A stretch of 64,000 nt of DNA from Photobacterium alginatilyticum (GTDB taxonomy: Bacteria; Pseudomonadota; Gammaproteobacteria; Enterobacterales; Vibrionaceae). The position numbers and the translations under genes are program-made. How positions within the stretch are numbered: position 1 is the first letter of the stretch; each line of letters begins with the position of its first letter. Of the stretch, positions 21,755 through 31,319 are shown one piece after another. The notes under the pieces are model-generated. The model saw nothing but the letters and a program-made list of their open reading frames with translations. It was not told the DNA's origin and did no database searches. The stretch covers positions 41,846 to 105,845 of the forward strand of contig NZ_RSEJ01000025.1 in assembly GCF_009910675.1 (NCBI RefSeq), given 5' to 3'.

Positions 21755-23128
21755 ATGTCACATGAGCAGATTATTTGGGATCAGGCACTGATAGAAAAAT
21801 ATAATTATTCAGGCCCCCGTTATACCTCATACCCGACCGCCCTCGAATTTCATGAGGCCTTTACGCCGGCGGAATTTGATATGGCGTGTGCGCAGTATCC
21901 GGACCGTAACCTTTCACTTTATGTCCATATCCCGTTTTGTCACAAGCTTTGCTATTACTGCGGCTGTAATAAGATTATTACCCGCCATCAACACAAGGCC
22001 GACCAGTACCTGGATGCCCTGGAGCAGGAAATCCGCCAGCGGGCGGCGTTGCTGGGTGAGCGTAATGTCAGCCAGCTGCACTGGGGCGGGGGTACCCCGA
22101 CGTTTCTGACCAAGCCTCAGGTAAGCCGCCTGATGGGCCTGCTGCGTGAGCTGTTTAACTTTGCGCCGGATGCCGAAATCAGTATCGAGGTGGATCCGCG
22201 CGAAATCGACCTTGATATGCTGGATCACCTGCGAGCCGAAGGGTTTAACCGGTTAAGCATCGGGGTCCAGGACTTCAACAAGGAAGTGCAGAAACTGGTC
22301 AATCGCGAGCAGGATGAAGAGTTCATTTTTGCCATGGTTGAGCGGGCCAAAGAGCTGGGATTCCGTTCGACCAACCTGGACCTGATATATGGTCTGCCGA
22401 AACAGAACCGCGAGCTGTTTGCCAAAACACTGGAGCAGGTGCTGGCCATGAAGCCGGGACGGTTGTCGATTTTCAACTATGCCCATATGCCGACACTGTT
22501 TGCCGCCCAGCGCAAGATTAACGAGGCCGATTTGCCAGCCGCGAAAGAGAAGCTGGCTATTTTGCAAGATACCATCGCGACCCTGACGGGCGTGGGTTAC
22601 CAGTTTATCGGTATGGACCACTTTGCCCTGCCGGATGACGAACTGGCCGTGGCGCAGCGCAACGGGATCCTGCATCGTAACTTCCAGGGCTATACCACCC
22701 AGGGTGACTGTGACCTATTGGGGCTGGGCGTGTCGGCCATCTCGATGATTGGCGACTGCTATGCCCAGAACCAGAAAGAGCTGAAAAAATACTATGCCAG
22801 CGTGAACGACAAGCGTGAGGCGCTGTGGAAAGGTGTCTCGCTGGATGCCGACGACTTGCTGCGCCGTGAGGTGATCAAGGCGCTGATATGTAACTTCCAG
22901 CTGGACAAGCACGATATCGAGCAGCGTTTCGACCTCGATTTTGATACTTACTTTGCCGAAGATCTGGCGTTGTTGCAGACCTTTATCAACGATGAGTTGG
23001 TCACCGTGGACGAGCGCTATATCCAGGTGGAGCTGAAAGGCCGCTTGCTGATCCGCAATATTTGCATGTGTTTTGACAAATATCTTCGTGATCGGGCGCG
23101 CCAGCAGCAGTTCTCCCGCGTGATTTAA
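21755..23128 (+). CDS. hemN: Oxygen-independent coproporphyrinogen III oxidase
   Basis: A 457-residue radical-SAM enzyme (E. coli HemN 457) that decarboxylates coproporphyrinogen III to protoporphyrinogen IX without oxygen. The [4Fe-4S] cysteines are C62, C66 and C69 in PFCHKLCYYCGCN, with the additional conserved C71. GGGTPTFL follows, and the family sequence YNYSGPRYTSYPTA is present at the N terminus. It works in the cytoplasm in haem synthesis. No FNR box was recognised upstream. Confidence 0.96.
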   Translation: MSHEQIIWDQALIEKYNYSGPRYTSYPTALEFHEAFTPAEFDMACAQYPDRNLSLYVHIPFCHKLCYYCGCNKIITRHQHKADQYLDALEQEIRQRAALLGERNVSQLHWGGGTPTFLTKPQVSRLMGLLRELFNFAPDAEISIEVDPREIDLDMLDHLRAEGFNRLSIGVQDFNKEVQKLVNREQDEEFIFAMVERAKELGFRSTNLDLIYGLPKQNRELFAKTLEQVLAMKPGRLSIFNYAHMPTLFAAQRKINEADLPAAKEKLAILQDTIATLTGVGYQFIGMDHFALPDDELAVAQRNGILHRNFQGYTTQGDCDLLGLGVSAISMIGDCYAQNQKELKKYYASVNDKREALWKGVSLDADDLLRREVIKALICNFQLDKHDIEQRFDLDFDTYFAEDLALLQTFINDELVTVDERYIQVELKGRLLIRNICMCFDKYLRDRARQQQFSRVI

Positions 23129-23150
23129 TTTTTACCGGGACTGTTAATAA

Positions 23151-23197
23151 CAAAAGCCCCCGTACTTTGGCTCTTGGCCTGGGTACGGGGGCTTTTG
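23151..23197. terminator. Bidirectional terminator downstream of hemN
   Basis: CAAAAGCCCCCGTAC pairs with GTACGGGGGCTTTTG over 15 bases; T's are present on both strands. Confidence 0.85.
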
Positions 23198-23234
23198 TGT
23201 AATACCGCCCCGAGACGGGGGACGATATAACAGC

Positions 23235-23363
23235 TTAGCTGTTAAACATATTGACGGCAGCTAACAAGGTCAGAATACCCGCAGCAAAATGGCCTGAACC
23301 ATTGGCTGCAAGTTCACTGACGGCAGGTATAGCCACACTGAATGAGAGAATACTTTCCAGCAT
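23235..23363 (-). CDS. Possible 42-residue hydrophobic small protein
   Basis: A short open frame on the minus strand encodes MLESILSFSVAIPAVSELAA followed by a Gly-rich turn and a second hydrophobic run ending MFNS. Two hydrophobic stretches around NGSGH suggest a small membrane protein. A GTG five codons upstream (23378) is an alternative start. I see no good Shine-Dalgarno before either. The hemN hairpin could end its transcript. No family recognised. The rest of 23364-23690 holds no gene I can support. Confidence 0.35.
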   Translation of the reverse strand: MLESILSFSVAIPAVSELAANGSGHFAAGILTLLAAVNMFNS

Positions 23364-23690
23364 GGTGGTTGGTCCCACAGTGTTATTGTTGGTGTTATCG
23401 CGGATGGTATAAAGCAGCGTGCTGTTTTATCCCGCTCAAAAGCCATGAGAGAGCGAGAGCCCGAGAGGACTAAGCTGGTGCGGTTTGGCTTTGAAGTGGG
23501 CGTATTCTACGCAAAATTGGCCAAAATGGAATTGTTTTTGCTCAAAAAACAAGCGGAAATGTCCGTGTGGCTAATATTTCTTTCTAACTCTCTGATCGGC
23601 AGCAGGCTGATCTCGCTCTGAGCGCCTTTTTTCGGACTCTGACAGGAAGGCAAGGCAGTATACGCAAAGAGGAAACTCTAATCAGTATCG

Positions 23691-26249
23691 TTAGTGTTGA
23701 TAATTATCGGTGTCGGCAGAAACTGGGTTGCTACTTACCTTGGCGGTTGACCATTCGCTGAGCGGCTGGGGTTTGGCGTAGTAAAATCCCTGGGCATAGC
23801 GACAGCCGAGGGCTTTCAGCTGCTGGGTTTGCTCCCGGGTTTCGACGCCCTCGGCAACGATATCGGCATTAAAGTTCTCTGCCAGGGTAATGATCGCGGC
23901 GATAACCGGGGTGTAGTTGTTGCTCTCGGTCATCTGGTTGACGAAAGACCGGTCGATTTTCAGGCTGTCAAACGGCAGTTGGGCCAGATAGGACAGCGAG
24001 GAATAGCCGGTCCCGAAGTCATCGATGGCAATATGGATGCCGAGCTGACGTAGCTGTTGCAGGGCTTCAGTGGCCTGCTGTGGCTGGCTGATCAGTCTGG
24101 ACTCGGTGATTTCCAGCGTGAGGTTGGCTGCCAGTAACCCCGATTCTGCCAGGATAGCTTCGACCTGCTCGACAAAGTCGGCCTGCAGCAACTGGCGAAC
24201 CGACAAGTTGACGTGGAGCATAAAGGATTGCGGCCATTGCTGCCGGGCTATCATCTGGCTGGTTTGCTGACAGGCCAGGCGTAGGATTTGCTGACCCATC
24301 TCGATGATCATCCCGTTCTCTTCCGCCAGCGGTATAAACTGATTCGGGGGAACCAGACCCCGGGTCGGGCTGCGCCAGCGAACCAGTGCCTCGGCCCCGC
24401 AGGTTGTTTCACTGGCCAAATCAATCAGAGGCTGGAAATGCACTTCAAGCTCGTTGTGCTCAAGAGCCCGGTTGAGCTCGGCCGCCAGCCGGGTTTTTTC
24501 CAGCGAGGCTTCAAGCATGTGCGGCTCGAAATAGTGGATCGGTGTATCTTCCTGCATCTTGGCCTTGTTGAGTGCCAGACTGGCATTGCGTAGCCACTCG
24601 GCCATGCCGGCTTGCGGCAGTATTCCCTGGACAGCGCCGATGCTCGCCGACACCATGACCTCGACACCATTGACGATGAATGGAAAAGAGAAAGGGCTCA
24701 GTAGCTGGTGGGCGATTAGTTCTGCCTTTTCATGGGTATCGAGGCCGGGAATAAATACCGCGAACTCGTCCCGGCCGACTCGGCTCAGCAAGGCTCCCTG
24801 AGGCAAATCCCGCTCGAGGCGGCGGGCAATAAGTACCAGAAGCTGGTCGCCATTGAGGTGACCGATACTGTCGTTGATATGGCTAAAGGCTTTCAGGCCG
24901 ATGATCATCAGGGTGGCCTGCTGGTTGGCATGCGGGCTTGACGTCGCCTCGCTAATGCCTTCCCGGCTCAATAGCCCGGTCAGATTGTCATAGAGAACCT
25001 GCTTGCGCAGCGAGTTAAACGAATGCTGAAGGCGGGAGGACATTGCCTGGAAGGCCTGGGCGAGCTGGTCTGTCTCGTGCAGCCTGAATCCCTGCCTGAT
25101 ATCCACACTCCAATTGTCCTCGGTGATTTTCTGTGAGGCCTTGGCAATATCGGTGATCGGCTGGGTTAATCGGTTTAGCACCAGCAGGCCGACCATTAGT
25201 CCGAAACCGGCCAGCAGTATGGCCGCCAGCAGGCCCGATTTCTGATGCTGCGGTAGCTGTCCCAGCAGCTCTTCCTCGGGCATGATAACGACAATTTTCC
25301 ATTTGAGGCTGTATTCGTCCTGGTAAGGGGTTATCCGGCTGAAATAGCGGGTGTTGTCGTGTTCGAACTCAAATTCTGTCCCCTGGCTGGCAAGGGGCAG
25401 CTGGGTCTGCGCCATGAAGGCCTGGCTGGCGGCGATGAGAGAGTCGGGCTGTGGCAGGTGGGTGGCGGGCTGCTCGGCCGGTGGCAGCACCGAGCTGGCA
25501 ATGAGGGTGCCCTCTTCGTTGATGATGTAGGTGCTTCCGGAAAAGTCTTTGCTTTCTCTTTGCAGGAACTTGTTGATGTAGTTGAGGTTTATGTCTGTCA
25601 CCATCACCCCGAGCAAGGTATGGTGGCTATCGTCAATCACCGGGCTGACGGCGGAAATGGTCAGCGATTGCATTTCGTCCTGGTTGGTATATACCCCGGC
25701 CCATCCTGGGCTGAGGCTGCGGGCAAAGGGCTCGTACCAGGGGCGCCGGGTCGGGTCGTACTTGCTGATCTTGTGGGTGGTCGTGCCGAAGTGTGTCGAA
25801 CCGTTATAGATATGGAGCTCGTTGTCGGTACGCCGGTCCTTCAGGATTAATGAAAGCTGGTGCTGGTTTTTTTTGCGAAAGCCGACGAAATACTTGTCTT
25901 CACTGCCGAAGCCGATGGTGGTGATCTGGGGCTGGTGGATATACAGGGTCGAGATGGCGTCTTTCAGGTACGCTTCCAGCCCCGTCAGCCGTGGCGGCTG
26001 GTATAGCTGGTGACGCTGGATACTATCGGCAATGGTCAGGTTGGTATTGAAAGGGTCGCCAAGAAATACCCGCAAGTCGTTGCTGATGCTTCGGGTGTAG
26101 GAGCCCAGAAGCTTACCGCTGACTTCAGACAGCATACGCTCGTAGCTGTTCTGCTGGGCGATGGCGATCACTCCGACAGTTAACAGCAATAATGAGGTAA
26201 ACGGCACCATGACCGCTAAGCGCAGTGTTAGCAGGCGAGACTTAAGCAT
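23691..26249 (-). CDS. Cache-sensor GGDEF-EAL protein (cyclic-di-GMP metabolism)
   Basis: An 852-residue inner-membrane protein. After an N-terminal helix (about 10-31) comes a periplasmic double-Cache domain with the signature KYDPTRRPWYEPF, a second membrane helix (about 345-365), HAMP, GGDEF and EAL domains. The GGDEF motif reads GRDEF, so cyclase activity is doubtful. The EAL domain keeps its catalytic set: GAEALVRW, LHVNLS, LEITES, AIDDFGTGYSS, LKIDRSFV and IVAEGVET. It is therefore most likely a phosphodiesterase that lowers c-di-GMP in response to a small extracytoplasmic ligand. It is transcribed alone, downstream of ntrC on the same strand. Confidence 0.92.
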   Translation of the reverse strand: MLKSRLLTLRLAVMVPFTSLLLLTVGVIAIAQQNSYERMLSEVSGKLLGSYTRSISNDLRVFLGDPFNTNLTIADSIQRHQLYQPPRLTGLEAYLKDAISTLYIHQPQITTIGFGSEDKYFVGFRKKNQHQLSLILKDRRTDNELHIYNGSTHFGTTTHKISKYDPTRRPWYEPFARSLSPGWAGVYTNQDEMQSLTISAVSPVIDDSHHTLLGVMVTDINLNYINKFLQRESKDFSGSTYIINEEGTLIASSVLPPAEQPATHLPQPDSLIAASQAFMAQTQLPLASQGTEFEFEHDNTRYFSRITPYQDEYSLKWKIVVIMPEEELLGQLPQHQKSGLLAAILLAGFGLMVGLLVLNRLTQPITDIAKASQKITEDNWSVDIRQGFRLHETDQLAQAFQAMSSRLQHSFNSLRKQVLYDNLTGLLSREGISEATSSPHANQQATLMIIGLKAFSHINDSIGHLNGDQLLVLIARRLERDLPQGALLSRVGRDEFAVFIPGLDTHEKAELIAHQLLSPFSFPFIVNGVEVMVSASIGAVQGILPQAGMAEWLRNASLALNKAKMQEDTPIHYFEPHMLEASLEKTRLAAELNRALEHNELEVHFQPLIDLASETTCGAEALVRWRSPTRGLVPPNQFIPLAEENGMIIEMGQQILRLACQQTSQMIARQQWPQSFMLHVNLSVRQLLQADFVEQVEAILAESGLLAANLTLEITESRLISQPQQATEALQQLRQLGIHIAIDDFGTGYSSLSYLAQLPFDSLKIDRSFVNQMTESNNYTPVIAAIITLAENFNADIVAEGVETREQTQQLKALGCRYAQGFYYAKPQPLSEWSTAKVSSNPVSADTDNYQH

Positions 26250-26430
26250 TTTCTGTTTTAGTAGATACGTCGTACTGTAATTCTTATCTTCTGATAGTCA
26301 GATAAATTGGCAGAACTTGCAAATGATCTTTTCAGGAATGTTATATCCATGCCGCTAAATTGAGAGATCAGTCGATGAGGGCAGGCCTGCCAGGGCTTGC
26401 GCGCCCCCGTGATTGTTATTGAACCGTCAT

Positions 26431-27846
26431 TTAATCCGCCACGACATTGAGCTCTTTTAGTTTTCTGGTCAGGGTATTCCGTCCCCAGCCAAGCAGTCTT
26501 GCCGCTTCCTGCTTGTGGCCGTGGGTGTGCTCCAGTGCCGTCTCGAGCAAGATTTTCTCAAACTCCGGCAGGGCCTCTCCCAATAGGTTCTGGTTACCCT
26601 GCTGCAGAGTATCTTTGGCCCACTGTTCGAGCGCATGGTGCCAGTGTCCCTGGCCGTTATGGGGTTCGGTGTGGGTATCGTTGGTCAGTAGCTCCGGCGG
26701 CAGATCGGTCGGCAGAATTTCGTTGCCGCTGGCCATCACCGTTAGCCAGCGACAGGTGTTTTCCAGCTGGCGAACGTTACCCGGCCAGTTAAGGTCGGTC
26801 AGGGTGGCTTCCGTGGTCGGGTGGAGAGTCTTCACCTCGACGCCAAGTTCATCGGAGGCACGCTGGAGAAAATGGCGGGTCAGCTGCGGGATATCCTGGC
26901 GGCGGTCTTTCAGCGCCGGCAGATGGACCCTGATGACATTGAGGCGATGAAACAAGTCTTCCCGGAAGTCGCCGTTGGTCACAAGCCGTTCAAGGTCCTG
27001 GTGGGTGGCGGCGATGATCCGTACATCGACGTTAACCGGCGAGTGGCCGCCGACCCGATAAAACTGGCCGTCAGCCAGTACCCTTAGCAGGCGGGTCTGG
27101 ATATCGAGCGGCATATCCCCGATTTCATCGAGAAACAGGGTACCACCGTTGGCTTGTTCGAAGCGCCCCTGGCGGACGCTGTTGGCACCGGTGAACGCCC
27201 CTTTTTCGTGCCCGAACAACTCGGACTCAATCAAGTCTTTAGGTATCGCGGCCATATTGAGGGCAATAAACTCCTTGTGGCTCCGCGGGCTATGCCGGTG
27301 CAGGGCATGGGCAACCAGTTCTTTGCCTGTCCCGGACTCCCCATTGATCAGCACCGAGATGGAAGAGCGTGACAGGCGGCCGATGGCCCGGAAGACTTCC
27401 TGCATTGCCGGTGCCTCACCGATGATTTCAGGGGCATTTTTCTCTTCCGGTTCAGGTTGTTGCTGACGCTTTTGTTCCTGGCTGTGAGTGACGGCACGTT
27501 CAACGAGGTTGACGGCCTCATCGATATCAAAGGGTTTGGGCAGGTACTCGAAAGCGCCTTCCTGATAGGCATTGACGGCGGCATCCAGATCGGAGTGTGC
27601 CGTCATGATGATCACCGGCAGCGCCGGGTAATCCTGTTGCAGCGACTTGAGCAAGGTCAGCCCATCCATCCCCGGCATCCGGATATCGGAGACCAGTACG
27701 TCAGGTACACTGCGCTCCAGTGACTCGATGACACTGTCAGCGTTGGCAAAGGTTTCACACTTTAATCCGGCCGCATTGAGGGTACGTTCCAGCACCCAGC
27801 GAATTGAGCTGTCATCATCGACAACCCAAATTAATCCTTTGCTCAT
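26431..27846 (-). CDS. glnG: Nitrogen regulator NtrC (NRI)
   Basis: A 471-residue sigma-54 activator (E. coli 469). The receiver domain holds the acidic pair near 10-12 and phospho-acceptor Asp54 (VSDIRMPGMDG). The AAA+ domain has Walker A GESGTGKE and the sigma-54 contact loop GAFTGA. The C-terminal Fis-type helix-turn-helix ends EAARLLGWGRNTLTRKLKEL. Phosphorylated NtrC drives glnA and other nitrogen genes. The frame extends nine codons upstream, but MSKGLIWVVDDD has AGGA six bases before it. It follows ntrB with a 48-base gap. Confidence 0.96.
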   Translation of the reverse strand: MSKGLIWVVDDDSSIRWVLERTLNAAGLKCETFANADSVIESLERSVPDVLVSDIRMPGMDGLTLLKSLQQDYPALPVIIMTAHSDLDAAVNAYQEGAFEYLPKPFDIDEAVNLVERAVTHSQEQKRQQQPEPEEKNAPEIIGEAPAMQEVFRAIGRLSRSSISVLINGESGTGKELVAHALHRHSPRSHKEFIALNMAAIPKDLIESELFGHEKGAFTGANSVRQGRFEQANGGTLFLDEIGDMPLDIQTRLLRVLADGQFYRVGGHSPVNVDVRIIAATHQDLERLVTNGDFREDLFHRLNVIRVHLPALKDRRQDIPQLTRHFLQRASDELGVEVKTLHPTTEATLTDLNWPGNVRQLENTCRWLTVMASGNEILPTDLPPELLTNDTHTEPHNGQGHWHHALEQWAKDTLQQGNQNLLGEALPEFEKILLETALEHTHGHKQEAARLLGWGRNTLTRKLKELNVVAD

Positions 27847-27894
27847 ATCACGTCCTCTCTCGTTATCGTTCATCGGTGATGTGTCTGCTACCCA

Positions 27895-28944
27895 TCATTT
27901 TATCGGTAGATAAATGGTGAACTTGGTATGGCCAGGCCAGCTGACAACTTCTATTTTTCCCTGGTGCTGATCAATCAGGTTCTGGGCGATAGAAAGCCCC
28001 AGTCCGGTTCCCCCTTCCCGGCCTGTCACCATGGGGTAGAACAGGGTGTCCTGAATATCGCCGGGGATCCCCGGTCCGTCATCAATGATGTCGACCTTGG
28101 CGGCAATACGGTAGCGCTTGCCATGGATCAGGGTCTGGTGGGCGGTCCGGGTTTTCAGGGTAATGTTTCCGCCGCCGTGCTGCTGCAGGGCCTGGGCGGC
28201 ATTGCTGACTATATTGAGTATGGCTTGTTCCAGCTGCTCCGGATCCATGGTGAAGTCCGGCAGGCTCGGATCGTAGTCACGGTGAAGCCGGATATTGCTG
28301 CCGCTGTCGATAGCGACCAGCTGGCGAACCTTTTCCAGTACCACATGAATATTATCGACCTGGCGTGAGCCCGGTCGCTGCGGACCAAGCAGCCGGTCAA
28401 CCAGGTTACGCAGCCGGTCGGCCTGCTCGATGATCATCTGGGTATATTCGGTGTAGCTGGGATCCGGCAGGGTTTTTTCCAGCAACTGGGCAGCGCCGCG
28501 CAACCCGCCGAGCGGATTCTTGATTTCGTGTGCCAACCCGCGTACCAGCTCCTTGGCTGCCTGTTGCTGGGCATGCTGGCTTAGTTCCTGGCTGATCCGG
28601 CGCTGCTGATCGATAGGCTTAAGCTCAAGCAGGATCAGCAGCTCCTTTTGCCATGATAGCGGGCTGGCATTGACTTCCAGGGTGTAGTGCCTGCCGTCGA
28701 TGACAAAGGTGACATCGCTGTCGGCCAGTCCCTGTCCGCTTTGCAGCGTGTCCTGGATCAGGCCGAGATCGAGCGAGGAATGCTGCAGCAGTTCCGGAAA
28801 GCAGGCATTGTTGAGGCGACGTTTGCTGAACGACAGCAATTGCTCCGCAGCCGGATTGACATAGCGGATCGTCAACCCTTCGTCGAGCAGCAGTATCGCG
28901 GTAACCAAATTGTCCAGGATCAGAGGTGTAAAAGAGGCTGTCAC
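27895..28944 (-). CDS. glnL: Nitrogen sensor kinase NtrB (NRII)
   Basis: A cytoplasmic PAS-containing histidine kinase and phosphatase for NtrC. The phosphorylated His is H139 in RGLAHEIKNPLGG; the catalytic domain has NIVSNAAQAL, DDGPGIP and GREGGTGLGLSI. I place the start at GTG 28944: the first ATG at 28953 lies one base after AAGG and is too close, whereas the GTG has an eight-base gap and gives 349 residues, the E. coli length, with the active His at the identical position. A perfect NtrC palindrome lies 50 bases upstream. Confidence 0.95.
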   Translation of the reverse strand: MTASFTPLILDNLVTAILLLDEGLTIRYVNPAAEQLLSFSKRRLNNACFPELLQHSSLDLGLIQDTLQSGQGLADSDVTFVIDGRHYTLEVNASPLSWQKELLILLELKPIDQQRRISQELSQHAQQQAAKELVRGLAHEIKNPLGGLRGAAQLLEKTLPDPSYTEYTQMIIEQADRLRNLVDRLLGPQRPGSRQVDNIHVVLEKVRQLVAIDSGSNIRLHRDYDPSLPDFTMDPEQLEQAILNIVSNAAQALQQHGGGNITLKTRTAHQTLIHGKRYRIAAKVDIIDDGPGIPGDIQDTLFYPMVTGREGGTGLGLSIAQNLIDQHQGKIEVVSWPGHTKFTIYLPIK

Positions 28945-28993
28945 GATTATCATCCTTGTATTGCCCGTTCACTTTGGTGCAGCGTACAGGGTG

Positions 28994-29010
28994 TGCACCA
29001 ACTTGGTGCA
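28994..29010 (-). promoter_or_regulatory. NtrC binding site at the ntrB promoter
   Basis: TGCACCAACTTGGTGCA is the exact NtrC consensus palindrome. A second half-like site (TTCACTTTGGTGCA) is at 28968-28981. In E. coli NtrC represses glnL from such a site. Confidence 0.85.
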
Positions 29011-29066
29011 ATCAAGTGTAGCCTGTCTATGCTACATCGTGAACCTAAAATCGCGCTGGCTGGGTG

Positions 29067-29615
29067 TTACTTGGGTGTTACCGCCGGCGGTTGAGGCTGG
29101 AGCCGTGAAGCCCGATGTAGGTAAACAGTGATTACTTCTGATAATGCAATAACCTTGCCGTTATTTGATATTTGGGCCTGTAGGGTATGGCTGCCGCGGT
29201 CGATATTGCTCAGGTGCCAGTTGAGCCGGGATTGCGGCGGGCCATAATGTTTGCCGTCGAGCAACAACTGGGCACGGTGGTGCTTATTCAGTGTCTGGCT
29301 GGTGGCGGCTGCCACCTTGATGATCCCCTGATTGTCGCGCAATGTCTGCTGATCGTGAGGTGACAGCAGGCGGACGGTGATTGGCTGGCTGGACTGGGTA
29401 TCCTGCTTGTCCGCATCCGGCGGGCTTGACTGGAGTTCAATGGTAGGCAGGACGTCTAGATCAACAATATTGGCGTTCGGATTGGGCTGGTCGGAAAAGT
29501 GTATGACGCCCCGGGCATCCTCCCAGGTATAAATCGGGCTGGCTTGCAGCCATGGTGCCGTGGTAAGTCCGAGCAGCAGGCAGGTAGCCAGTTGTTGAGA
29601 GGGGATGTATGTCAT
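29067..29615 (-). CDS. DUF4124 domain exported protein
   Basis: A 182-residue protein with a signal peptide (LATCLLLGLTTAPWLQA) and an N-terminal DUF4124 domain: IYTWEDARGVIHFSDQP at about 28-44. The C-terminal part resembles an Ig-like beta domain (RLLSPHDQQTLRDNQGIIKV; NWHLSNIDRGSHTLQA). Function unknown. It lies between glnA and ntrB on the same strand, as in vibrios. The ribosome-binding site is weak. Confidence 0.82.
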   Translation of the reverse strand: MTYIPSQQLATCLLLGLTTAPWLQASPIYTWEDARGVIHFSDQPNPNANIVDLDVLPTIELQSSPPDADKQDTQSSQPITVRLLSPHDQQTLRDNQGIIKVAAATSQTLNKHHRAQLLLDGKHYGPPQSRLNWHLSNIDRGSHTLQAQISNNGKVIALSEVITVYLHRASRLQPQPPAVTPK

Positions 29616-29687
29616 CGGTTCGTGAAAAGGCGGCAGATAGTCATAGGGTAACTATGAGTGTTTCAGCTGGTGGCGAGACGGCAAGAT

Positions 29688-29715
29688 CAAAAAGGCCTGC
29701 TTGTGAAGCAGGCCT
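29688..29715 (-). terminator. Terminator after glnA
   Basis: AGGCCTGC-TTCACAA-GCAGGCCT followed by T's when read on the minus strand. Confidence 0.88.
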
Positions 29716-29747
29716 AAATCTTAATCGTTAAGTAATGTATGAATTAC

Positions 29748-31157
29748 TTATACAGAGTAGTAAAGGTCAAACTCAAGTGGGTGAGTTGTCATGTTAACCT
29801 TCTCTACGTCCTGAGATTTCAGCTCGATGTAAGAATCGATGAAGTCATCAGAGAACACGCCGCCCGCCGTCAGGAAGTCACGGTCTTCGTTCAGGCTCTG
29901 TAGTGCGCCCTGCAGTGACTCGGCAACCGTAGGGATTTCTGCTGCTTCTTCTGCCGGTAGGTCATACAGGTCCTTGTCCATCGCTTCGCCTGGGTGGATC
30001 TTGTTCTGGATACCGTCAAGACCAGCCATCAGCATCGCTGCAAACGCCAGGTATGGGTTAGCAGCCGGATCACCGAAGCGAACTTCGATACGGCGTGCTT
30101 TCGGGCTTGGTACCACTGGGATACGGATAGAAGCTGAACGGTTACGAGCCGAGTAGGCCAGCATAACAGGTGCTTCGAAGCCAGGTACCAGACGTTTGTA
30201 CGAGTTTGTTGCCGGGTTGGCAAAGGCGTTGATTGCACGTGCGTGCTTGATGATACCGCCGATGTAGTAAAGTGCCATTTCAGACAGGCCGCCGTACTTG
30301 TCACCCGCAAACAGGTTCTGGCCGTCTTTACCCAGAGACATGTGAACGTGCATACCAGAACCGTTATCGCCTACTAGTGGTTTAGGCATGAAGGTTGCTG
30401 TTTTGCCAAATGCGTGAGCAACGTTATGAACAACATACTTGTAGATTTGAATTTCATCAGCTTTAGTTGTCAGGGTATTGAATCGGGTTGCGATTTCATT
30501 CTGACCAGCAGTCGCTACTTCGTGGTGGTGCGCCTCAACAACCAGGCCCATCTCTTCCATGATCAGACACATGGCTGAACGGATATCTTGTGATGAATCA
30601 ACTGGTGCAACCGGGAAGTAACCGCCTTTAACGCCCGGACGGTGACCTTTGTTACCGCCTTCGAAATCAGAACCTGTGTTCCAGGCCGCTTCCACATCAT
30701 CAATCTTGAAGAATGAACCTGACATGTCGGTGCTGAACTTCACGTCATCAAACAGGAAGAACTCAGGCTCAGGACCAACCAGAACGGTGTCTGCGACGCC
30801 AGTTGCACGCATGAACTCTTCGGCACGCTTGGCGATTGAGCGCGGGTCACGGTCGTAGCCTTGCATTGTTGCAGGTTCTAGGATGTCACAACGAACGTTC
30901 AGGGTTGCATCTTCAGTAAACGGGTCCAATACCGCGCTTGCTGCGTCTGGCATCATAACCATGTCTGATTCGTTGATACCTTTCCAGCCAGCAACCGAAG
31001 AACCATCGAACATTTTTCCTTCTTCAAAGAAATCAGCATCGATCTGGTGAGCTGGGATAGAGATGTGCTGCTCTTTACCTTTGGTGTCGGTAAAGCGTAG
31101 GTCAACAAACTTAACTTCGTTTTCCTGGATCAGCGCTAGTACGTTTTCTACTGACAT
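29748..31157 (-). CDS. glnA: Glutamine synthetase, type I
   Basis: A 469-residue enzyme, the same length as E. coli GlnA, making glutamine from glutamate, ammonia and ATP as a dodecamer. Key sequences: FDGSSVAGWKGI, the ATP-binding KPLVGDNGSGMHVHMS and the adenylylation target Tyr398 in KDLYDLP, which predicts control by GlnE. GGAGG lies nine bases before the ATG. A -24/-12 promoter and three NtrC sites lie upstream, so expression rises under nitrogen limitation. Confidence 0.98.
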   Translation of the reverse strand: MSVENVLALIQENEVKFVDLRFTDTKGKEQHISIPAHQIDADFFEEGKMFDGSSVAGWKGINESDMVMMPDAASAVLDPFTEDATLNVRCDILEPATMQGYDRDPRSIAKRAEEFMRATGVADTVLVGPEPEFFLFDDVKFSTDMSGSFFKIDDVEAAWNTGSDFEGGNKGHRPGVKGGYFPVAPVDSSQDIRSAMCLIMEEMGLVVEAHHHEVATAGQNEIATRFNTLTTKADEIQIYKYVVHNVAHAFGKTATFMPKPLVGDNGSGMHVHMSLGKDGQNLFAGDKYGGLSEMALYYIGGIIKHARAINAFANPATNSYKRLVPGFEAPVMLAYSARNRSASIRIPVVPSPKARRIEVRFGDPAANPYLAFAAMLMAGLDGIQNKIHPGEAMDKDLYDLPAEEAAEIPTVAESLQGALQSLNEDRDFLTAGGVFSDDFIDSYIELKSQDVEKVNMTTHPLEFDLYYSV

Positions 31158-31241
31158 CTTGAGTAACCTCCGGTGTTAGGTTGGGCAACTGGCCGCAAAA
31201 ATAAGTGATGAACAGTTATGTTGTTCAGCTGAAGTTATCTT

Positions 31242-31257
31242 TGCGAGAACTGTGCCA
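31242..31257 (-). promoter_or_regulatory. Sigma-54 promoter of glnA
   Basis: Read on the minus strand: TGGCACAGTTCTCGCA, with GG and GC ten bases apart; 84 bases before the glnA start. Confidence 0.85.
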
Positions 31258-31319
31258 ACTTTTAAAAGCCCCAAAATCGCCCATTTAGCGTAGGTTGGGG
31301 CCCAATAATTCCATTAAAT

